Source of the DNA: CAZBLK01 sp964492715
GTDB taxonomy: Bacteria; Bacillota; Clostridia; Lachnospirales; WRBF01
Direction: 5' to 3'
Assembly (NCBI GenBank): GCA_964492715.1
Contig: CAZBLK010000017.1
Location: 1-58,048, forward strand
DNA length: 58,048 nt
Part shown: piece by piece, positions 17,493 to 26,616 of the stretch
Layout of the letters: each line of letters opens with the position of its first letter
Position numbering within the stretch: the first letter of the stretch is position 1
Made by a program: the position numbers and the translations under genes
The notes under the pieces: model-generated
The model's database searches: none
The model's input: the letters and a program-made list of their open reading frames with translations, nothing else
What the model was told of the DNA's origin: nothing

Positions 17493-18758
17493 ATGCTAGT
17501 TGGGTTTTCATATAAAAATTTTGCTTCATTTCGTAATGAAAATGTTTTTTCAATGTTAGCAAACGAAGCAGACAGTCAATATTCAAAAATTAACACTTTC
17601 TCCACCACCCACGGAGAGCTTTTGAAAAATGCCCTCGTTTTTGGCGCAAACGGAAGCGGAAAATCTAACTTTTTTGAAGCTATTAGGTACATGTCGTATG
17701 TTGTACTTTCTGATGTAAGGCAGCAAGAAACTTTTTTAGCTAGATGCCCAAGCTTTGCTTACCAAAAAAGTGCAAGCCTACAACCAACTGGCTTTGAGAT
17801 AAGTTTCATTTATGACGCAAAAAATTATGAATATGGTTTTGAAATTCTAAACGGTGAAATTGTAAAAGAATATTTATATGTAAAGCTGAAAAGGCGCAAA
17901 ATGGTTTATAGCAGAACAAGCCCAAACTTTTCTGACATTAATTTAAGCAGCGACATGGATAACGTAAAGCACTTAAAACAAAATACAAGGCGTGACACAC
18001 TTTTTCTTTACTGGGCAAGTGCTGGCAACAACACTAATGCAATGAACGTTGTTAAATGGTTTAATAATCTTGCAGTGTTTGAATCTGACGAGGCTAACAG
18101 CATGTTAGCTAACAACCTTCTATTAACAATATATATTCCAAAGCGCAAGCAAAACATGTTAAACCTTTTAAAGCTTGCTAATCCAAATATGCTAAGCTTT
18201 GACTTAAAAGATGATGACCCTGATGTTTTGATTATAGAGCCCAAATATACTCAAAATTTTTATAATGAGAATTGGGAGAAAATTGGTACTCTTGAAAGAG
18301 ATATGCTGTACGAATCTGGTGGAACAAACAGGCTTTTCGAGTTAGCGTACCCAATTTTAAACGCACTTGAAACTGGCGGAACAATAATAATTGATGAATT
18401 TGAGGCACGTTTGCACCCGTCACTTGTAAAATACCTTGTTATGTTGTTTAATTCAATTGACAAAAACCCCAATAATGCACAGCTTATTTGCGTAACACAC
18501 TCTGTTTTGCTGCTTGATGAGCAAATTAGGCGTGACCAAGTTTACTTTACAGAAAAAGATAGTTTTGGGGTTAGTCAGCTTTACTCCCTTTCAGAGTTTA
18601 AGGGTGTAAGAAAAGACAGCAAACTGCTAAAGCAATATTTGTTAGGTTATTTTGGTGCAATTCCAAAGCTAGAAGATTTTTTACTGAACACAGAGGACGG
18701 TGAAGCTTTTTGTGAGCAGCAAGAACAAGAGCAAATATGCAAGGCCGAAAGAGAATAA
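17493..18758 (+). CDS. RloA/AbiLi-type AAA ATPase
   Basis: Seen: 421 aa. The N-terminal SYKNFASFRNENVFSMLAN is the usual opening of ABC-like AAA ATPases of the AAA_15/21 group. Walker A is GANGSGKS (51-58). A C-terminal Walker B plus signature region GGTIIIDEFEARLHPSLVKYLV and the ICVTHSVLLLD H-loop complete the ATPase. Known: in RloAB/AbiL-like systems this ATPase partners a small RloB protein and the pair gives phage exclusion or abortive infection. It has its own promoter and overlaps the next gene by 59 nt. Sits between nth and csrA without other mobile genes. The ATG at 17493 follows GAGGCGG. Confidence 0.82.
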   Translation: MLVGFSYKNFASFRNENVFSMLANEADSQYSKINTFSTTHGELLKNALVFGANGSGKSNFFEAIRYMSYVVLSDVRQQETFLARCPSFAYQKSASLQPTGFEISFIYDAKNYEYGFEILNGEIVKEYLYVKLKRRKMVYSRTSPNFSDINLSSDMDNVKHLKQNTRRDTLFLYWASAGNNTNAMNVVKWFNNLAVFESDEANSMLANNLLLTIYIPKRKQNMLNLLKLANPNMLSFDLKDDDPDVLIIEPKYTQNFYNENWEKIGTLERDMLYESGGTNRLFELAYPILNALETGGTIIIDEFEARLHPSLVKYLVMLFNSIDKNPNNAQLICVTHSVLLLDEQIRRDQVYFTEKDSFGVSQLYSLSEFKGVRKDSKLLKQYLLGYFGAIPKLEDFLLNTEDGEAFCEQQEQEQICKAERE

Positions 18759-19356
18759 GATTATTAATAACAAAATTTTAGTTATATACTCTGGGTTGAC
18801 AGAAGATATTTACTTTAATTCATTCAAGCACAAGTATGGTAAAAGGCTAAGTAACGTTGATATTAAGCTTTTCAATTTTAAACACGGCAGCCGTGCCGCC
18901 CCATTAACGCTTGTTAATGAAGCTATTACAAAAAAAGATAAGTATAACGAGGTTTGGGTTGTATTTGATAAAGACAATTTTCCATGTTTTGACGAAGCAA
19001 TTGCTAAGGCAAAGAGACACGGCTTAAATTGCGCTTTTTCAAACATAGAGCTTGAATATTTTTTCCTACTTTATTTCTCTAAAGACTCTATTACAAAAAA
19101 TAAAAGCAGCAGCACCATCATTCAAGAGCTAACACGTGCTCTTGGCATTACATATTTAAAGTCTAAAGCTGTTTTGCAAAATGCCTGTAACCTGCTCGAT
19201 AGCAAAGGTAACATTATAAATGCAGAAGAATTGGCTCAACGTGGGCATGAATGGCATAAGTTACATTCTGGTAAGACATTTTCTAACTGGTGCTCGTGTA
19301 CAACAGTATATCTTCTTACAAGAAAATTTAGAAGCTGGTATGAAGCAAACGAATAG
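18700..19356 (+). CDS. RloB/AbiLii-like protein
   Basis: Seen: 218 aa from a GTG at 18700 (AGAGG 3 nt upstream). A second GTG at 18712 is possible. The basic N-terminus (KNKSKYARPKENK) precedes KILVIYSGLTEDIYFNSF, the RloB strand in which the usual EG-xxTE is S-G-L-T-E. EVWVVFDKDNFPCFDEAI carries the conserved acidic D-x-D-x-F. AFSNIELEYFFLLYF corresponds to the family's SNxxFExWLLxHF block. Known: RloB is the presumed effector, with a Toprim/OLD-like fold, of two-gene defence modules with RloA. The 59-nt overlap indicates translational coupling. Function as anti-phage defence is inferred from family and pairing. Confidence 0.8.
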   Translation: MKLFVSSKNKSKYARPKENKIINNKILVIYSGLTEDIYFNSFKHKYGKRLSNVDIKLFNFKHGSRAAPLTLVNEAITKKDKYNEVWVVFDKDNFPCFDEAIAKAKRHGLNCAFSNIELEYFFLLYFSKDSITKNKSSSTIIQELTRALGITYLKSKAVLQNACNLLDSKGNIINAEELAQRGHEWHKLHSGKTFSNWCSCTTVYLLTRKFRSWYEANE

Positions 19357-19367
19357 ACACAAATAAA

Positions 19368-19385
19368 GGGGCGGCAAACCGCCCC
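19368..19385 (-). terminator. Terminator after csrA
   Basis: GGGGCGG / CAAA / CCGCCCC perfect stem. On the minus strand it is followed by TTTATTT, just past the csrA stop. Confidence 0.75.
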
Positions 19386-19389
19386 AAAA

Positions 19390-19614
19390 TCAAACACTAG
19401 GCGTAACGCCCAAATTTTTAATAGCTTCGGCGCTGCCAAGTGCCTCCATGTTTTCAAGCTGAATTTGCTCGTAAACTTCTTTTCTATGAACAGGTACGCT
19501 TCTAGGGGCGACAATGCCAAGCTTTACTTGGTCACCTGTTGCGCCAAGCACAACCACTTCAATGTCGTCACCAATTATTATTGACTCGCCCTTTTTCCTT
19601 GTTAGTGCAAGCAC
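19390..19614 (-). CDS. csrA: Carbon storage regulator CsrA
   Basis: Seen: 74 aa. MLALTRKKGESIIIGDDIEVVVLGATGDQVKLGIVAPRSVPVHRKEVYEQI gives the complete five-strand core, including the RNA-contacting L4 and R44-type residues. GTG start immediately after the fliW stop (TAA-GTG). Known: dimeric RNA-binding repressor that blocks ribosome-binding sites at GGA motifs, classically of hag flagellin mRNA; FliW antagonises it. The C-terminal extension to 74 aa is normal for Firmicutes. Confidence 0.97.
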   Translation of the reverse strand: MLALTRKKGESIIIGDDIEVVVLGATGDQVKLGIVAPRSVPVHRKEVYEQIQLENMEALGSAEAIKNLGVTPSV

Positions 19615-20079
19615 TTACGCCTCACCTGCCTTTTCGTCTTCTATAGCAGGCTCAGGAAACACTCTGTGCTTAACCGAATATTCTTCGTTGTTTACAATTA
19701 TTTGGCAACCCAAAAGTGTTTTTGTGTTTATAACAATAGGTGCTTTTAAGTTTACTGTCATGTTTTTTACGTTGTCACGGACGTTTACAATGTTTAGCAC
19801 AAGCAAGTTGTTTTCGTCAAACTCGCCAAGCTCTGCCAAATGCTCAGTTTCAACAAGTGGGTTGTACCCTTCGATAACTTCAAAAACGTCCATCAAAACA
19901 AAAGTAACGTCACCGTTGTCCACTGATTGCAACCAACAAAACGTGCCGTCGTTATTATCGTCCATTTTTATTATTGTAAAGCGCTTCAAGTCCTGAAAAC
20001 CTGGCAAGCCGCTTTTAAAAGTAATTATTGTAGCGTCGTCAACCTCTATTTCACCGAACTGCCTTGTGTTAAGCTTCAT
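19615..20079 (-). CDS. fliW: Flagellar assembly factor FliW
   Basis: Seen: 154 aa. MKLNTRQFGEIEVDDATIITFKSGLPGFQDLKRFTII is the FliW N-terminus, followed by FCWLQSVDNGDVTFVLMD and NIVNVRDNVKNMTVNLKAPIVINTKTLLGCQIIV. Known: binds CsrA allosterically and flagellin, linking flagellin levels to hag translation. Stop abuts the csrA start, and flgL lies upstream in the same operon. The ATG at 20079 follows GGGGTG. Confidence 0.97.
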   Translation of the reverse strand: MKLNTRQFGEIEVDDATIITFKSGLPGFQDLKRFTIIKMDDNNDGTFCWLQSVDNGDVTFVLMDVFEVIEGYNPLVETEHLAELGEFDENNLLVLNIVNVRDNVKNMTVNLKAPIVINTKTLLGCQIIVNNEEYSVKHRVFPEPAIEDEKAGEA

Positions 20080-20168
20080 AAAGCACCCCTTCTTTGGTTG
20101 TTTTCTAAACTATATTTATTAAAGCGGCTTACCGTTTCGGAAGCCGCTTAATCTATAACTAAGCTAAA

Positions 20169-21947
20169 TTAAATATAATCTGCAAGAGTCATTTTCAAAA
20201 TGTTTGCGCCTGTTTTAAGCGAAGCCATGTACACACTTTCAGCAGAAGAAAGCTCCATAAGAATTTCCATGAAGTCGGCGTCCTCGTTGTCGGAAAGAAG
20301 CTCTTTGTATGTGTCTTTGTCCTGCTGCAAACGGTCTGATATTAGTTCAAGCCTGTTCATTCTTACGCCAAGGTCAGTTTCTTGGAAGGAAGAATTGTTC
20401 ATGTAACCTTGTGCCATGTCTATCATGTTTTTAAACCTATCGTGCAAAGCTGTTTCTAAAAGCTTTTTCTCCCTAGTAAGCTGCTCTTGCACCATTGTGT
20501 TTATTTCTTCACCTGTCGCAAGAGGATAAGCGAATTTATACTTATCAACAAGCTTCTTTTCGTCCGAAATGCTTACGCCTTTTACAAAATCGGCAAAGTT
20601 AACCAAGTCGGCATACATTGTTGAGGTGTAAACGTCTTTTGCCAAAACGTTTATTGGTATTTTTGTGTTTGCGCCAAATTCAAACTCTAGCTGCTGTCCG
20701 TCCATTGTGTAGGAATTGCCGTTAAATGGTGAACCTACTGTTTTGTTTGTGCAGTCAAAGTAAACAATTGGGTTTGGCTCGTTTTCTGCAAAGCCTGTTT
20801 TAGTGTAGTTAATAACAAGGCTTTGGCTTTGGCTGTACGACGAAATTTCTTGTAACATTTCGTCAGACAAAACAAGCTCGCCAGTTTCTGGAATATAATT
20901 AATTGTGTTTGGTGCTGGCTTGTAGGCATCTGTGTCGTTTAATGATTTTTGCACTATGTTGCCAATTGGTAATGCAGGCGGTATAGTTAATGGGTACGCC
21001 GTAACTCCCCCACCTGTAGTTATAGGTGCATTAGACGGCGGTCTACCTCCAGCTGTACTGTCATACTTGCCCAGTGTTATTGAAGCTAACGGAATGTTTT
21101 TATACGGTAGCTTCAACAACGTAACATTTGATAAAATTGGCTCTGTTGAGTCAACTAATGTTGTATTGAAAGTAGTTTTTGGAGAAGCGTTATCACCACC
21201 AGTGTAAGTAACTTCAAAATTTGGAGCTGTAGTGTCTACACCTTCACCAATAATAACCTCGCCAGTTTCAGCAATATAATTAACTTCGCCAGCTTGAGGA
21301 ATGTACGCATCAGGTTCGTCCATTTTTTTAGTGGTTACTGTTACAGGGTTGCCAGCACCATCAGTAACATTAGTAATAGCAGCCCCTTTACCAACATTCA
21401 CAATATCTGCCGAATAAATCTTCTGCAAAGCCTTAGTCTTTTCAATATCAGCAGCTTTAAAATACTGGTTAATTTGGTAAGTAAGCGCATTGTCTGTAGT
21501 TTGAAAAACTGGTGGCATATCCGTTCTAAGCCCTGAAAAAACGTAGCGCCCAGCGTAAGTAACGTTCATTTCAGCGGCAAGCTGCCCTATAAGCCCTTGA
21601 ATCTCAGTAGCCATCTTTTGCCTGTCTTCCCATGTGCCGCTTGCGTCACTTGCGCCTACAGTAGAAAGCTCTTTAAGCCTTTCAAGAATAGTGTTTTGAA
21701 TGTTAATAAACGAGCCGTTTGTTACTTCCATCCAAGAAAGCCCTTGCTTTACGTTCCTTTGGTACTGCTCTGTGTCCGACAAAGCTGTGCGGAACTTCAA
21801 AGCACGCCCTGCAAGAATTGGGTTTTCCGACGGATATTGAATTAGCTTGCCTGTTGATTCTTGTCTATACAAAGAGTCAAGCCTGCGCATGTTGCGGTTT
21901 ATGTTCATAAGCATTTGGCTAGACACCATTGGGTGTGTTATACGCAC
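20169..21947 (-). CDS. flgL: Flagellar hook-associated protein 3 (FlgL)
   Basis: Seen: 592 aa, GTG start with GAGGTG 7 nt upstream. N-terminal flagellin-like coiled coil MRITHPMVSSQMLMNINRNMRRLDSLYRQESTGKLIQYPSENP and a matching C-terminal helix (RLELISDRLQQDKDTYKELLSDNEDADFMEILMELSSAESVYMASLKTGANILKMTL). About twice the length of a minimal FlgL: the centre (about 170-430) is an expanded surface domain with two related blocks, DAYIPQAGEVNYIAETGEVIIGE and DAYKPAPNTINYIPETGELVLSD. Known: junction protein between hook and filament, exported through the flagellar type III apparatus. Confidence 0.93.
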   Translation of the reverse strand: MRITHPMVSSQMLMNINRNMRRLDSLYRQESTGKLIQYPSENPILAGRALKFRTALSDTEQYQRNVKQGLSWMEVTNGSFINIQNTILERLKELSTVGASDASGTWEDRQKMATEIQGLIGQLAAEMNVTYAGRYVFSGLRTDMPPVFQTTDNALTYQINQYFKAADIEKTKALQKIYSADIVNVGKGAAITNVTDGAGNPVTVTTKKMDEPDAYIPQAGEVNYIAETGEVIIGEGVDTTAPNFEVTYTGGDNASPKTTFNTTLVDSTEPILSNVTLLKLPYKNIPLASITLGKYDSTAGGRPPSNAPITTGGGVTAYPLTIPPALPIGNIVQKSLNDTDAYKPAPNTINYIPETGELVLSDEMLQEISSYSQSQSLVINYTKTGFAENEPNPIVYFDCTNKTVGSPFNGNSYTMDGQQLEFEFGANTKIPINVLAKDVYTSTMYADLVNFADFVKGVSISDEKKLVDKYKFAYPLATGEEINTMVQEQLTREKKLLETALHDRFKNMIDMAQGYMNNSSFQETDLGVRMNRLELISDRLQQDKDTYKELLSDNEDADFMEILMELSSAESVYMASLKTGANILKMTLADYI

Positions 21948-21979
21948 TTTGTTTCACCTCTTTTACCTTGCTATAAGTT

Positions 21980-23842
21980 CTACCTGCCGACTTGGTTTAT
22001 AAGAACATCATAAATTTCGTTAATTACATTTATAAGCTTTGAGGACGCAACAAAAAGTTGCTGAAACCTTTCCATATCAATCATTTCTTCGTCAATATCA
22101 ACGCCAGAAACTGATTTTCTTTGGTTATCAATTGTTTCTATAACGTCCTTGTAGTTTACCTTAAAATTGTTTGCCTGCTTTGCATCAATACCAATTTCAA
22201 GCGAAATACCAACAACATAGTCTGAAAGCTTACCTTCTTTGAAAAGCCCTGTGTACTGCCTAATTTTAGCAAACTCGTGCGTAATGCGGTTGTCGCTTAC
22301 GCCAGCCGTGCCGTCTTTTGCTGCTGCAAGAAGCTCTGGCCGCCCAACAAGCAACGGGTTTATTTGGAAGTTATCGGCTGTAATTGCCGTGTAGTCAATT
22401 GTAAAGTTACCATTACCGTCACGAATAACAGAATTGTTTACACCGTTTGAGAAAAACAACAAGTTTGTAAGCACGCCTTGCTTTCCAGCTTCGCTTATAT
22501 CATAACCGTTAAGGTGGCCCATAAAACCGCCCCTTTGGTCGCCATCGTTAAACGCCTTTGCAACAGTACGCACCAATTCGTTTAACTTGTTCATATAATG
22601 CGGTATGCCTTTGTAGTTGTCTGTTACGCCAACTTCAATTCTAAAATCAACATCTGTCGTATCATTAAGGTTCCACGGAAGCCTTGTGCCTTGTTCAAAC
22701 CTAAACTCACCTGTTGCTGGGTTATAGCTTGTGTAGTCAACCTCTGTTCGTGTTCCTTTTTTGTCAATAAAAACAAGCCTTCCGCCTGTAGTTGGAAAAT
22801 CGGTTTTATATTGTGGGTTAAGTGGTGCTGTAATTTTTAGTGGGTCAATTAATGGGTCATAGACTATTGAGTTAGCCCTGCCAATGTTACCGTTGTTTCC
22901 GTCACGCATGTCTATAAGCCCACGAAGCTGCCCCTGAAAATATGGGTGATAAATGTCAAACTTCGTGTTTGTGCTGTTAAAATAAATGTCGTAAAGCCCA
23001 CCAACGTCCATTGGGTTTACTTTTATATCACGTTCCTGAACACGAAGCGTGTTAAGCCCAAAATGGTTTACAAACTCGTAGCCGTTTATGCTTACACTAA
23101 AGCGTTTTTCGCTTTTGCCCCTGTCTTCAGGGTCAGGGTATTTGCCAAGCTTGAAGTCCTCGTTCACTTCTTCCTCGGTTACTTGAACGTTTACGTAAGA
23201 AGAAAGCGTGTCTACAAGCCTTGCACGCTCGTCTCTAAGGTCGTTTGCACGAGAGCCGTCAAGCTCATAGTTTGTAATTTGTTTGTTTAGTGTAACAATT
23301 TGCTGCCCCAAGCTGTTTATAATTTCAACCATAGTTTTGACCTCGGAGTTAAGGTCTGCCTGTTGGTTTTTAAGTGATTCGGCTGTGTTGTTTATAAACT
23401 TAGCAAGCGAGCTTGCAGACTGAATTGTGTTTACACGGTAAGTAGCGTCGTTTGCTGTTGTCGAAAGGTCTGAAAGCGTGGTGAAAAACTTGTCAAATGC
23501 ACCAGCAAGCCCTAAACCAGACAGTTCGTTAAACGTCCTTTCAACCATATCAAGCTGAGTGTTTTTAACGCTGTATTCACCTTGAATAGGCGTTTCCGAC
23601 CAATATTTTTTATCTAAATAAAAGCTTCTAAGCTGACCAACGCCATAAATTTCAGAGCCTGTTCCAACCATGCCTTTGCCGTTGTAAAGTGCAATAGGCC
23701 ACGACGCACGAATTTCGGCATACTGCTTTGAATACCCTTTTGTAGCAGCGTTTGCCATGTTGTGCGAAACAGTGTTTAAAGCGCCTTTAGATGTAAAAAG
23801 CCCTGTTATAGCAACGTTAAACTCAAAAAATGAGGAACGCAT
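21980..23842 (-). CDS. flgK: Flagellar hook-associated protein 1 (FlgK), second copy
   Basis: Seen: 620 aa. N-terminus FNVAITGLFTSKGALNTVSHNMANAATKGYSKQ is the flagellar rod/hook motif (sNNlANaxTxGYsrq). AGAFDKFFTTLSDLSTTANDATYR is the FlgK D1 block, and the C-terminal SGVDIDEEMIDMERFQQLFVASSKLINVINEIYDVLI is the FlgK/FlgE tail. Known: first junction protein at the hook-filament interface, a FlgN client. It is more divergent than the paralogue directly upstream (23995-25932); a tandem flgK pair is common in Clostridia. Starts with ATG preceded by GGAAGTG. Confidence 0.9.
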   Translation of the reverse strand: MRSSFFEFNVAITGLFTSKGALNTVSHNMANAATKGYSKQYAEIRASWPIALYNGKGMVGTGSEIYGVGQLRSFYLDKKYWSETPIQGEYSVKNTQLDMVERTFNELSGLGLAGAFDKFFTTLSDLSTTANDATYRVNTIQSASSLAKFINNTAESLKNQQADLNSEVKTMVEIINSLGQQIVTLNKQITNYELDGSRANDLRDERARLVDTLSSYVNVQVTEEEVNEDFKLGKYPDPEDRGKSEKRFSVSINGYEFVNHFGLNTLRVQERDIKVNPMDVGGLYDIYFNSTNTKFDIYHPYFQGQLRGLIDMRDGNNGNIGRANSIVYDPLIDPLKITAPLNPQYKTDFPTTGGRLVFIDKKGTRTEVDYTSYNPATGEFRFEQGTRLPWNLNDTTDVDFRIEVGVTDNYKGIPHYMNKLNELVRTVAKAFNDGDQRGGFMGHLNGYDISEAGKQGVLTNLLFFSNGVNNSVIRDGNGNFTIDYTAITADNFQINPLLVGRPELLAAAKDGTAGVSDNRITHEFAKIRQYTGLFKEGKLSDYVVGISLEIGIDAKQANNFKVNYKDVIETIDNQRKSVSGVDIDEEMIDMERFQQLFVASSKLINVINEIYDVLINQVGR

Positions 23843-23926
23843 AAATTCACTTCCTTTTCAAATGCCACAATTTAAACCCAGATTATGGCTGTTAAACATT
23901 TAAAAGATTAAACATTTAAAGATTAA

Positions 23927-23978
23927 GACCTTAGGGGCTCTGCCCCTAAAACCCCGCAAGGGGTAGCCCCTTGACCCA
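23927..23978 (-). repeat. Dispersed GC-rich intergenic repeat, subtype A
   Basis: On the minus strand: GGGTCAAGGGGC-ta-CCCCTTGCGGGG, then TTTTAGGGGCAGAGCCCCTAAGGTCTTA. It lies between the two flgK genes, co-oriented with them. Confidence 0.85.
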
Positions 23979-23994
23979 TTTTTAAACACTGCTT

Positions 23995-25932
23995 TTACAG
24001 CCCAGTGCGCCCTGTTCTGTTTACAATTGTGTCAAGCATTCCGTCAATGACGTTTAAAATTCTTGCCGAAGAATTGTAGGCGTGCTGATATTTCATCATA
24101 TTTGTCATTTCTTCATCAAGCGCAACGCCCGACATTGCTTGGCGCATGTTTTCCGTTTTATTAACAATTTTCATTTGCGAGTCGTAGTATGTGCTTGCTT
24201 CACGAGTTTCAGTAGCTATGTTTGTTACAAACTCTTTGTACGCCTTGTCAACGCTGTGCCCAGTTCTGCCCAAAAAGTTTTTGTCCCATGTATTTAAAAG
24301 CTCTTTAACAACAGCCGTGTCTTCCACGTCACCAGAGCGTGAAAGGCAAAGCTTTGTGTAGCCGTCTGCTGTAGAAAACTCGGGGTTTATAACAATGTAA
24401 CCGGCTGTATAAAGCGAAGAAAAGTCTGCTGGGTCTTCTGGAATGTATTCGCCTGTAACTGGGTCAAAGCGGTTTAACGCATATTTCCTAGAAAATACTT
24501 CAATGCCTTGTGTTTGTTTGTCAAGAGCATACGGCCCTGTATAAAAAGGGTTTTTAACCAAATTATTATTTACAGGCCCACCATTTAAAAGCCCTTGGTC
24601 AACCATTGGCGTATTGTTAATTACGTCACCTGCATCTGTAACAACAAACGGCGGTTTAGTTGGCGCAACCGCTTCATTTATCATTTCAACAATATTATGA
24701 ACGAGTTCATCAAATTCCTTCTGAACTCGTGGTATAAACGAATAGTTCGAGTTAAAAACGTCCTTTTGAAACTGCACGTTTTTAGAGCCAGAGTTTGGCG
24801 TGCCGTCATCTGGACCATATTTATTTTCAAAAGCTGTGTAAGCATTAAACTTCTTTAATTCCTCTTGATACGCCATGTAGTCTGCGTTGTACAAACCAAT
24901 ATCAGCAGGAAAATTATAACCTGCTTGAGCAGGTGCGGTAGGTGCTGCCGGCCAAACTGTGTTCTTTGGCGGAACCCCACTAATAGAAGTATAATTTGCT
25001 GGGTAATAACCCCTAGTAACCAAAAGCCCTTTAAGCTTACCAGCGTCGTTGTTGTTTTCAGCGTTTACTTTGCCTACCAAGTTGTACAAAGGCTCAGCAG
25101 TGCTGCTATAGGAAAGAATTTTGTCGGACTGTGTGAAAACAGGCTCAACAAAAGGATAGTCCTTTGAAGTGTACCTAAGCCCAAGCTTGCTTGCAATGTT
25201 TGAAACTAAAAGCTCTTTGCCCTCGCACATAATGTCAACCATTCCGTCAAGCCTTGTTGTAGCCGTAATGTCAACTATAGAAGCAAGCTTGTCAAGTGCA
25301 AGGTTTCTTTTGTCTAAATAGTCGTTTGGTCTGTCTCCGGAAGCTTGAGCTTCGGCAATTATTTTGTTGCAGAGCCTAACTTCTTCAACCAAAGCGTTTA
25401 CTTGGTAAACTGTGTCACGCACTTGTTCGTCCAAGTTGTATTGATATTCTGCAAGACGCTGACCAATGTTGTTTGCCTTTGTAATAAAAGTAACAGCAGT
25501 GTTTATAAAGTTGCCCCTAGTTTCGATACCCGGCAAATAAAGCGTAAGCTCGTTTAAAGCGTCTTTCATGTCTTGAATAATTTTTTGTGTTCTATAGTCG
25601 CCCTCAAGCTCCCCGATAATAGTTTCTATTTCCCTGCCTGCGCTAATTTTTACATCATAATACGCTGCACGTTTTACTTCACTTCTGTAAGATTCGTCCA
25701 AAAACTTGTCACGCACTTGCCTAATTGCTGTTATGTCAACGCCCAAACCAACTTGCATCATTCCGTTACCCGACCTGCCAATGTTAAGCGACATAAAGTC
25801 GTGCTGCATAACTTGCTGCCTTGAAAACCCAGCCGTTGCTACGTTTGACATGTTGTGACCTGTTACGTAAAGGCCTGCCTGTGCAGCGTTCATTCCGCTT
25901 ACAGCTACGCCCAAACTTGAAATGCCAGCCAA
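23995..25932 (-). CDS. flgK: Flagellar hook-associated protein 1 (FlgK), first copy
   Basis: Seen: 645 aa. MAGISSLGVAVSGMNAAQAGLYVTGHNMSNVATAGFSRQQV is a canonical FlgK N-terminus. NGMMQVGLGVDITAIRQVRDKFLDESYRSE and the C-terminal SGVALDEEMTNMMKYQHAYNSSARILNVIDGMLDTIVNRTG complete both coiled-coil ends. The variable middle (about 270-520) carries proline-rich linkers. Known: distal hook junction protein. Closest to textbook FlgK of the two copies. RBS AGGAGG ahead of the ATG. Confidence 0.93.
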   Translation of the reverse strand: MAGISSLGVAVSGMNAAQAGLYVTGHNMSNVATAGFSRQQVMQHDFMSLNIGRSGNGMMQVGLGVDITAIRQVRDKFLDESYRSEVKRAAYYDVKISAGREIETIIGELEGDYRTQKIIQDMKDALNELTLYLPGIETRGNFINTAVTFITKANNIGQRLAEYQYNLDEQVRDTVYQVNALVEEVRLCNKIIAEAQASGDRPNDYLDKRNLALDKLASIVDITATTRLDGMVDIMCEGKELLVSNIASKLGLRYTSKDYPFVEPVFTQSDKILSYSSTAEPLYNLVGKVNAENNNDAGKLKGLLVTRGYYPANYTSISGVPPKNTVWPAAPTAPAQAGYNFPADIGLYNADYMAYQEELKKFNAYTAFENKYGPDDGTPNSGSKNVQFQKDVFNSNYSFIPRVQKEFDELVHNIVEMINEAVAPTKPPFVVTDAGDVINNTPMVDQGLLNGGPVNNNLVKNPFYTGPYALDKQTQGIEVFSRKYALNRFDPVTGEYIPEDPADFSSLYTAGYIVINPEFSTADGYTKLCLSRSGDVEDTAVVKELLNTWDKNFLGRTGHSVDKAYKEFVTNIATETREASTYYDSQMKIVNKTENMRQAMSGVALDEEMTNMMKYQHAYNSSARILNVIDGMLDTIVNRTGRTGL

Positions 25933-26021
25933 TTCATAAACCTCCTTGCTGTTGGTTTATACGTCCTTGTTATTTTATATTTAAAATAGAATCCGTTCTA
26001 TCTGATATCACTGTAAGTTCA

Positions 26022-26079
26022 AAACCTTGGGGTGCTGCCCCAAACCAAGCCACTTTTGAAAAAGTGGACAAAACTTTTA
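26022..26079 (-). repeat. Dispersed GC-rich intergenic repeat, subtype B
   Basis: On the minus strand: AAAAGTTTTGTCCACTTT then TTCAAAAGTGGC, the shared tail hairpin TTTGGGGCAGCACCCC and AAGGTTTT. Between flgN and the first flgK, co-oriented with both. Confidence 0.85.
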
Positions 26080-26082
26080 TTT

Positions 26083-26583
26083 TCATTGCTTTGCATCAAA
26101 GCTGCTGTTAAAAAACGAATTTACATTTTCGTCTTCGTCCTCGCCAGAGTGCAAAGAATTTCCTGCCGTTCTTATAACGTTCATAGAAAACTCAACAAAA
26201 TCTACCGAATGTTGCAAAAGCAGTGTGTTCTTTTCATTTAAAGCTTTAAGCCTGTCTGCAATTTCTGCAATTTTTTCAACTGCTTCAAAAAGAGCCGGGG
26301 CGTCGGGTGTGCTTTTAACGGCCTCTGCAACGGCTTTAAGCGTAAGCCCATCAGCATCTAGGTTTAAAACCATTGCAATGTCGTTTAAAACGCCAACTGT
26401 CGCCCTGGAAAGCCTTTGGTGCCTGCTTGTTAAAATTTGTTCAAGCTCTGTTAGCTTTGCAAGCTCTTTAACGTCGTTTTTAATTAGTGCGTCTGTTTTT
26501 TCTTCCGACAAACCTACCAAGTCTGAAAGGTTGTCACATTCAGCGTTTATAGCCGAAACCAATTCCATAATTAACCCTGCCAA
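26083..26583 (-). CDS. flgN: Flagellar export chaperone FlgN
   Basis: Seen: 166 aa, almost entirely helical. LSAINAECDNLSDLVGLSEEKTDALIKNDVKELAKLTELEQILTSRHQRLSRA is the FlgN pattern of a long N-terminal coiled coil with the central LxxLxxxEQ block. C-terminal acidic tail EDEDENVNSFFN. Known: cytoplasmic chaperone for FlgK and FlgL, both encoded just downstream. The 500-nt spacing to flgK is shortened by a dispersed repeat. Confidence 0.85.
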   Translation of the reverse strand: MAGLIMELVSAINAECDNLSDLVGLSEEKTDALIKNDVKELAKLTELEQILTSRHQRLSRATVGVLNDIAMVLNLDADGLTLKAVAEAVKSTPDAPALFEAVEKIAEIADRLKALNEKNTLLLQHSVDFVEFSMNVIRTAGNSLHSGEDEDENVNSFFNSSFDAKQ

Positions 26584-26616
26584 AAAATCACCTGCTTTTT
26601 AAAAGTAAATAGAAAA

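Noticed and set aside
17493..19356. RloA/RloB pair as PARIS or an OLD/GajAB system
   Set aside because: The second protein lacks recognisable helicase motifs and its conserved blocks match RloB more closely, though related Toprim-type effectors cannot be fully excluded.
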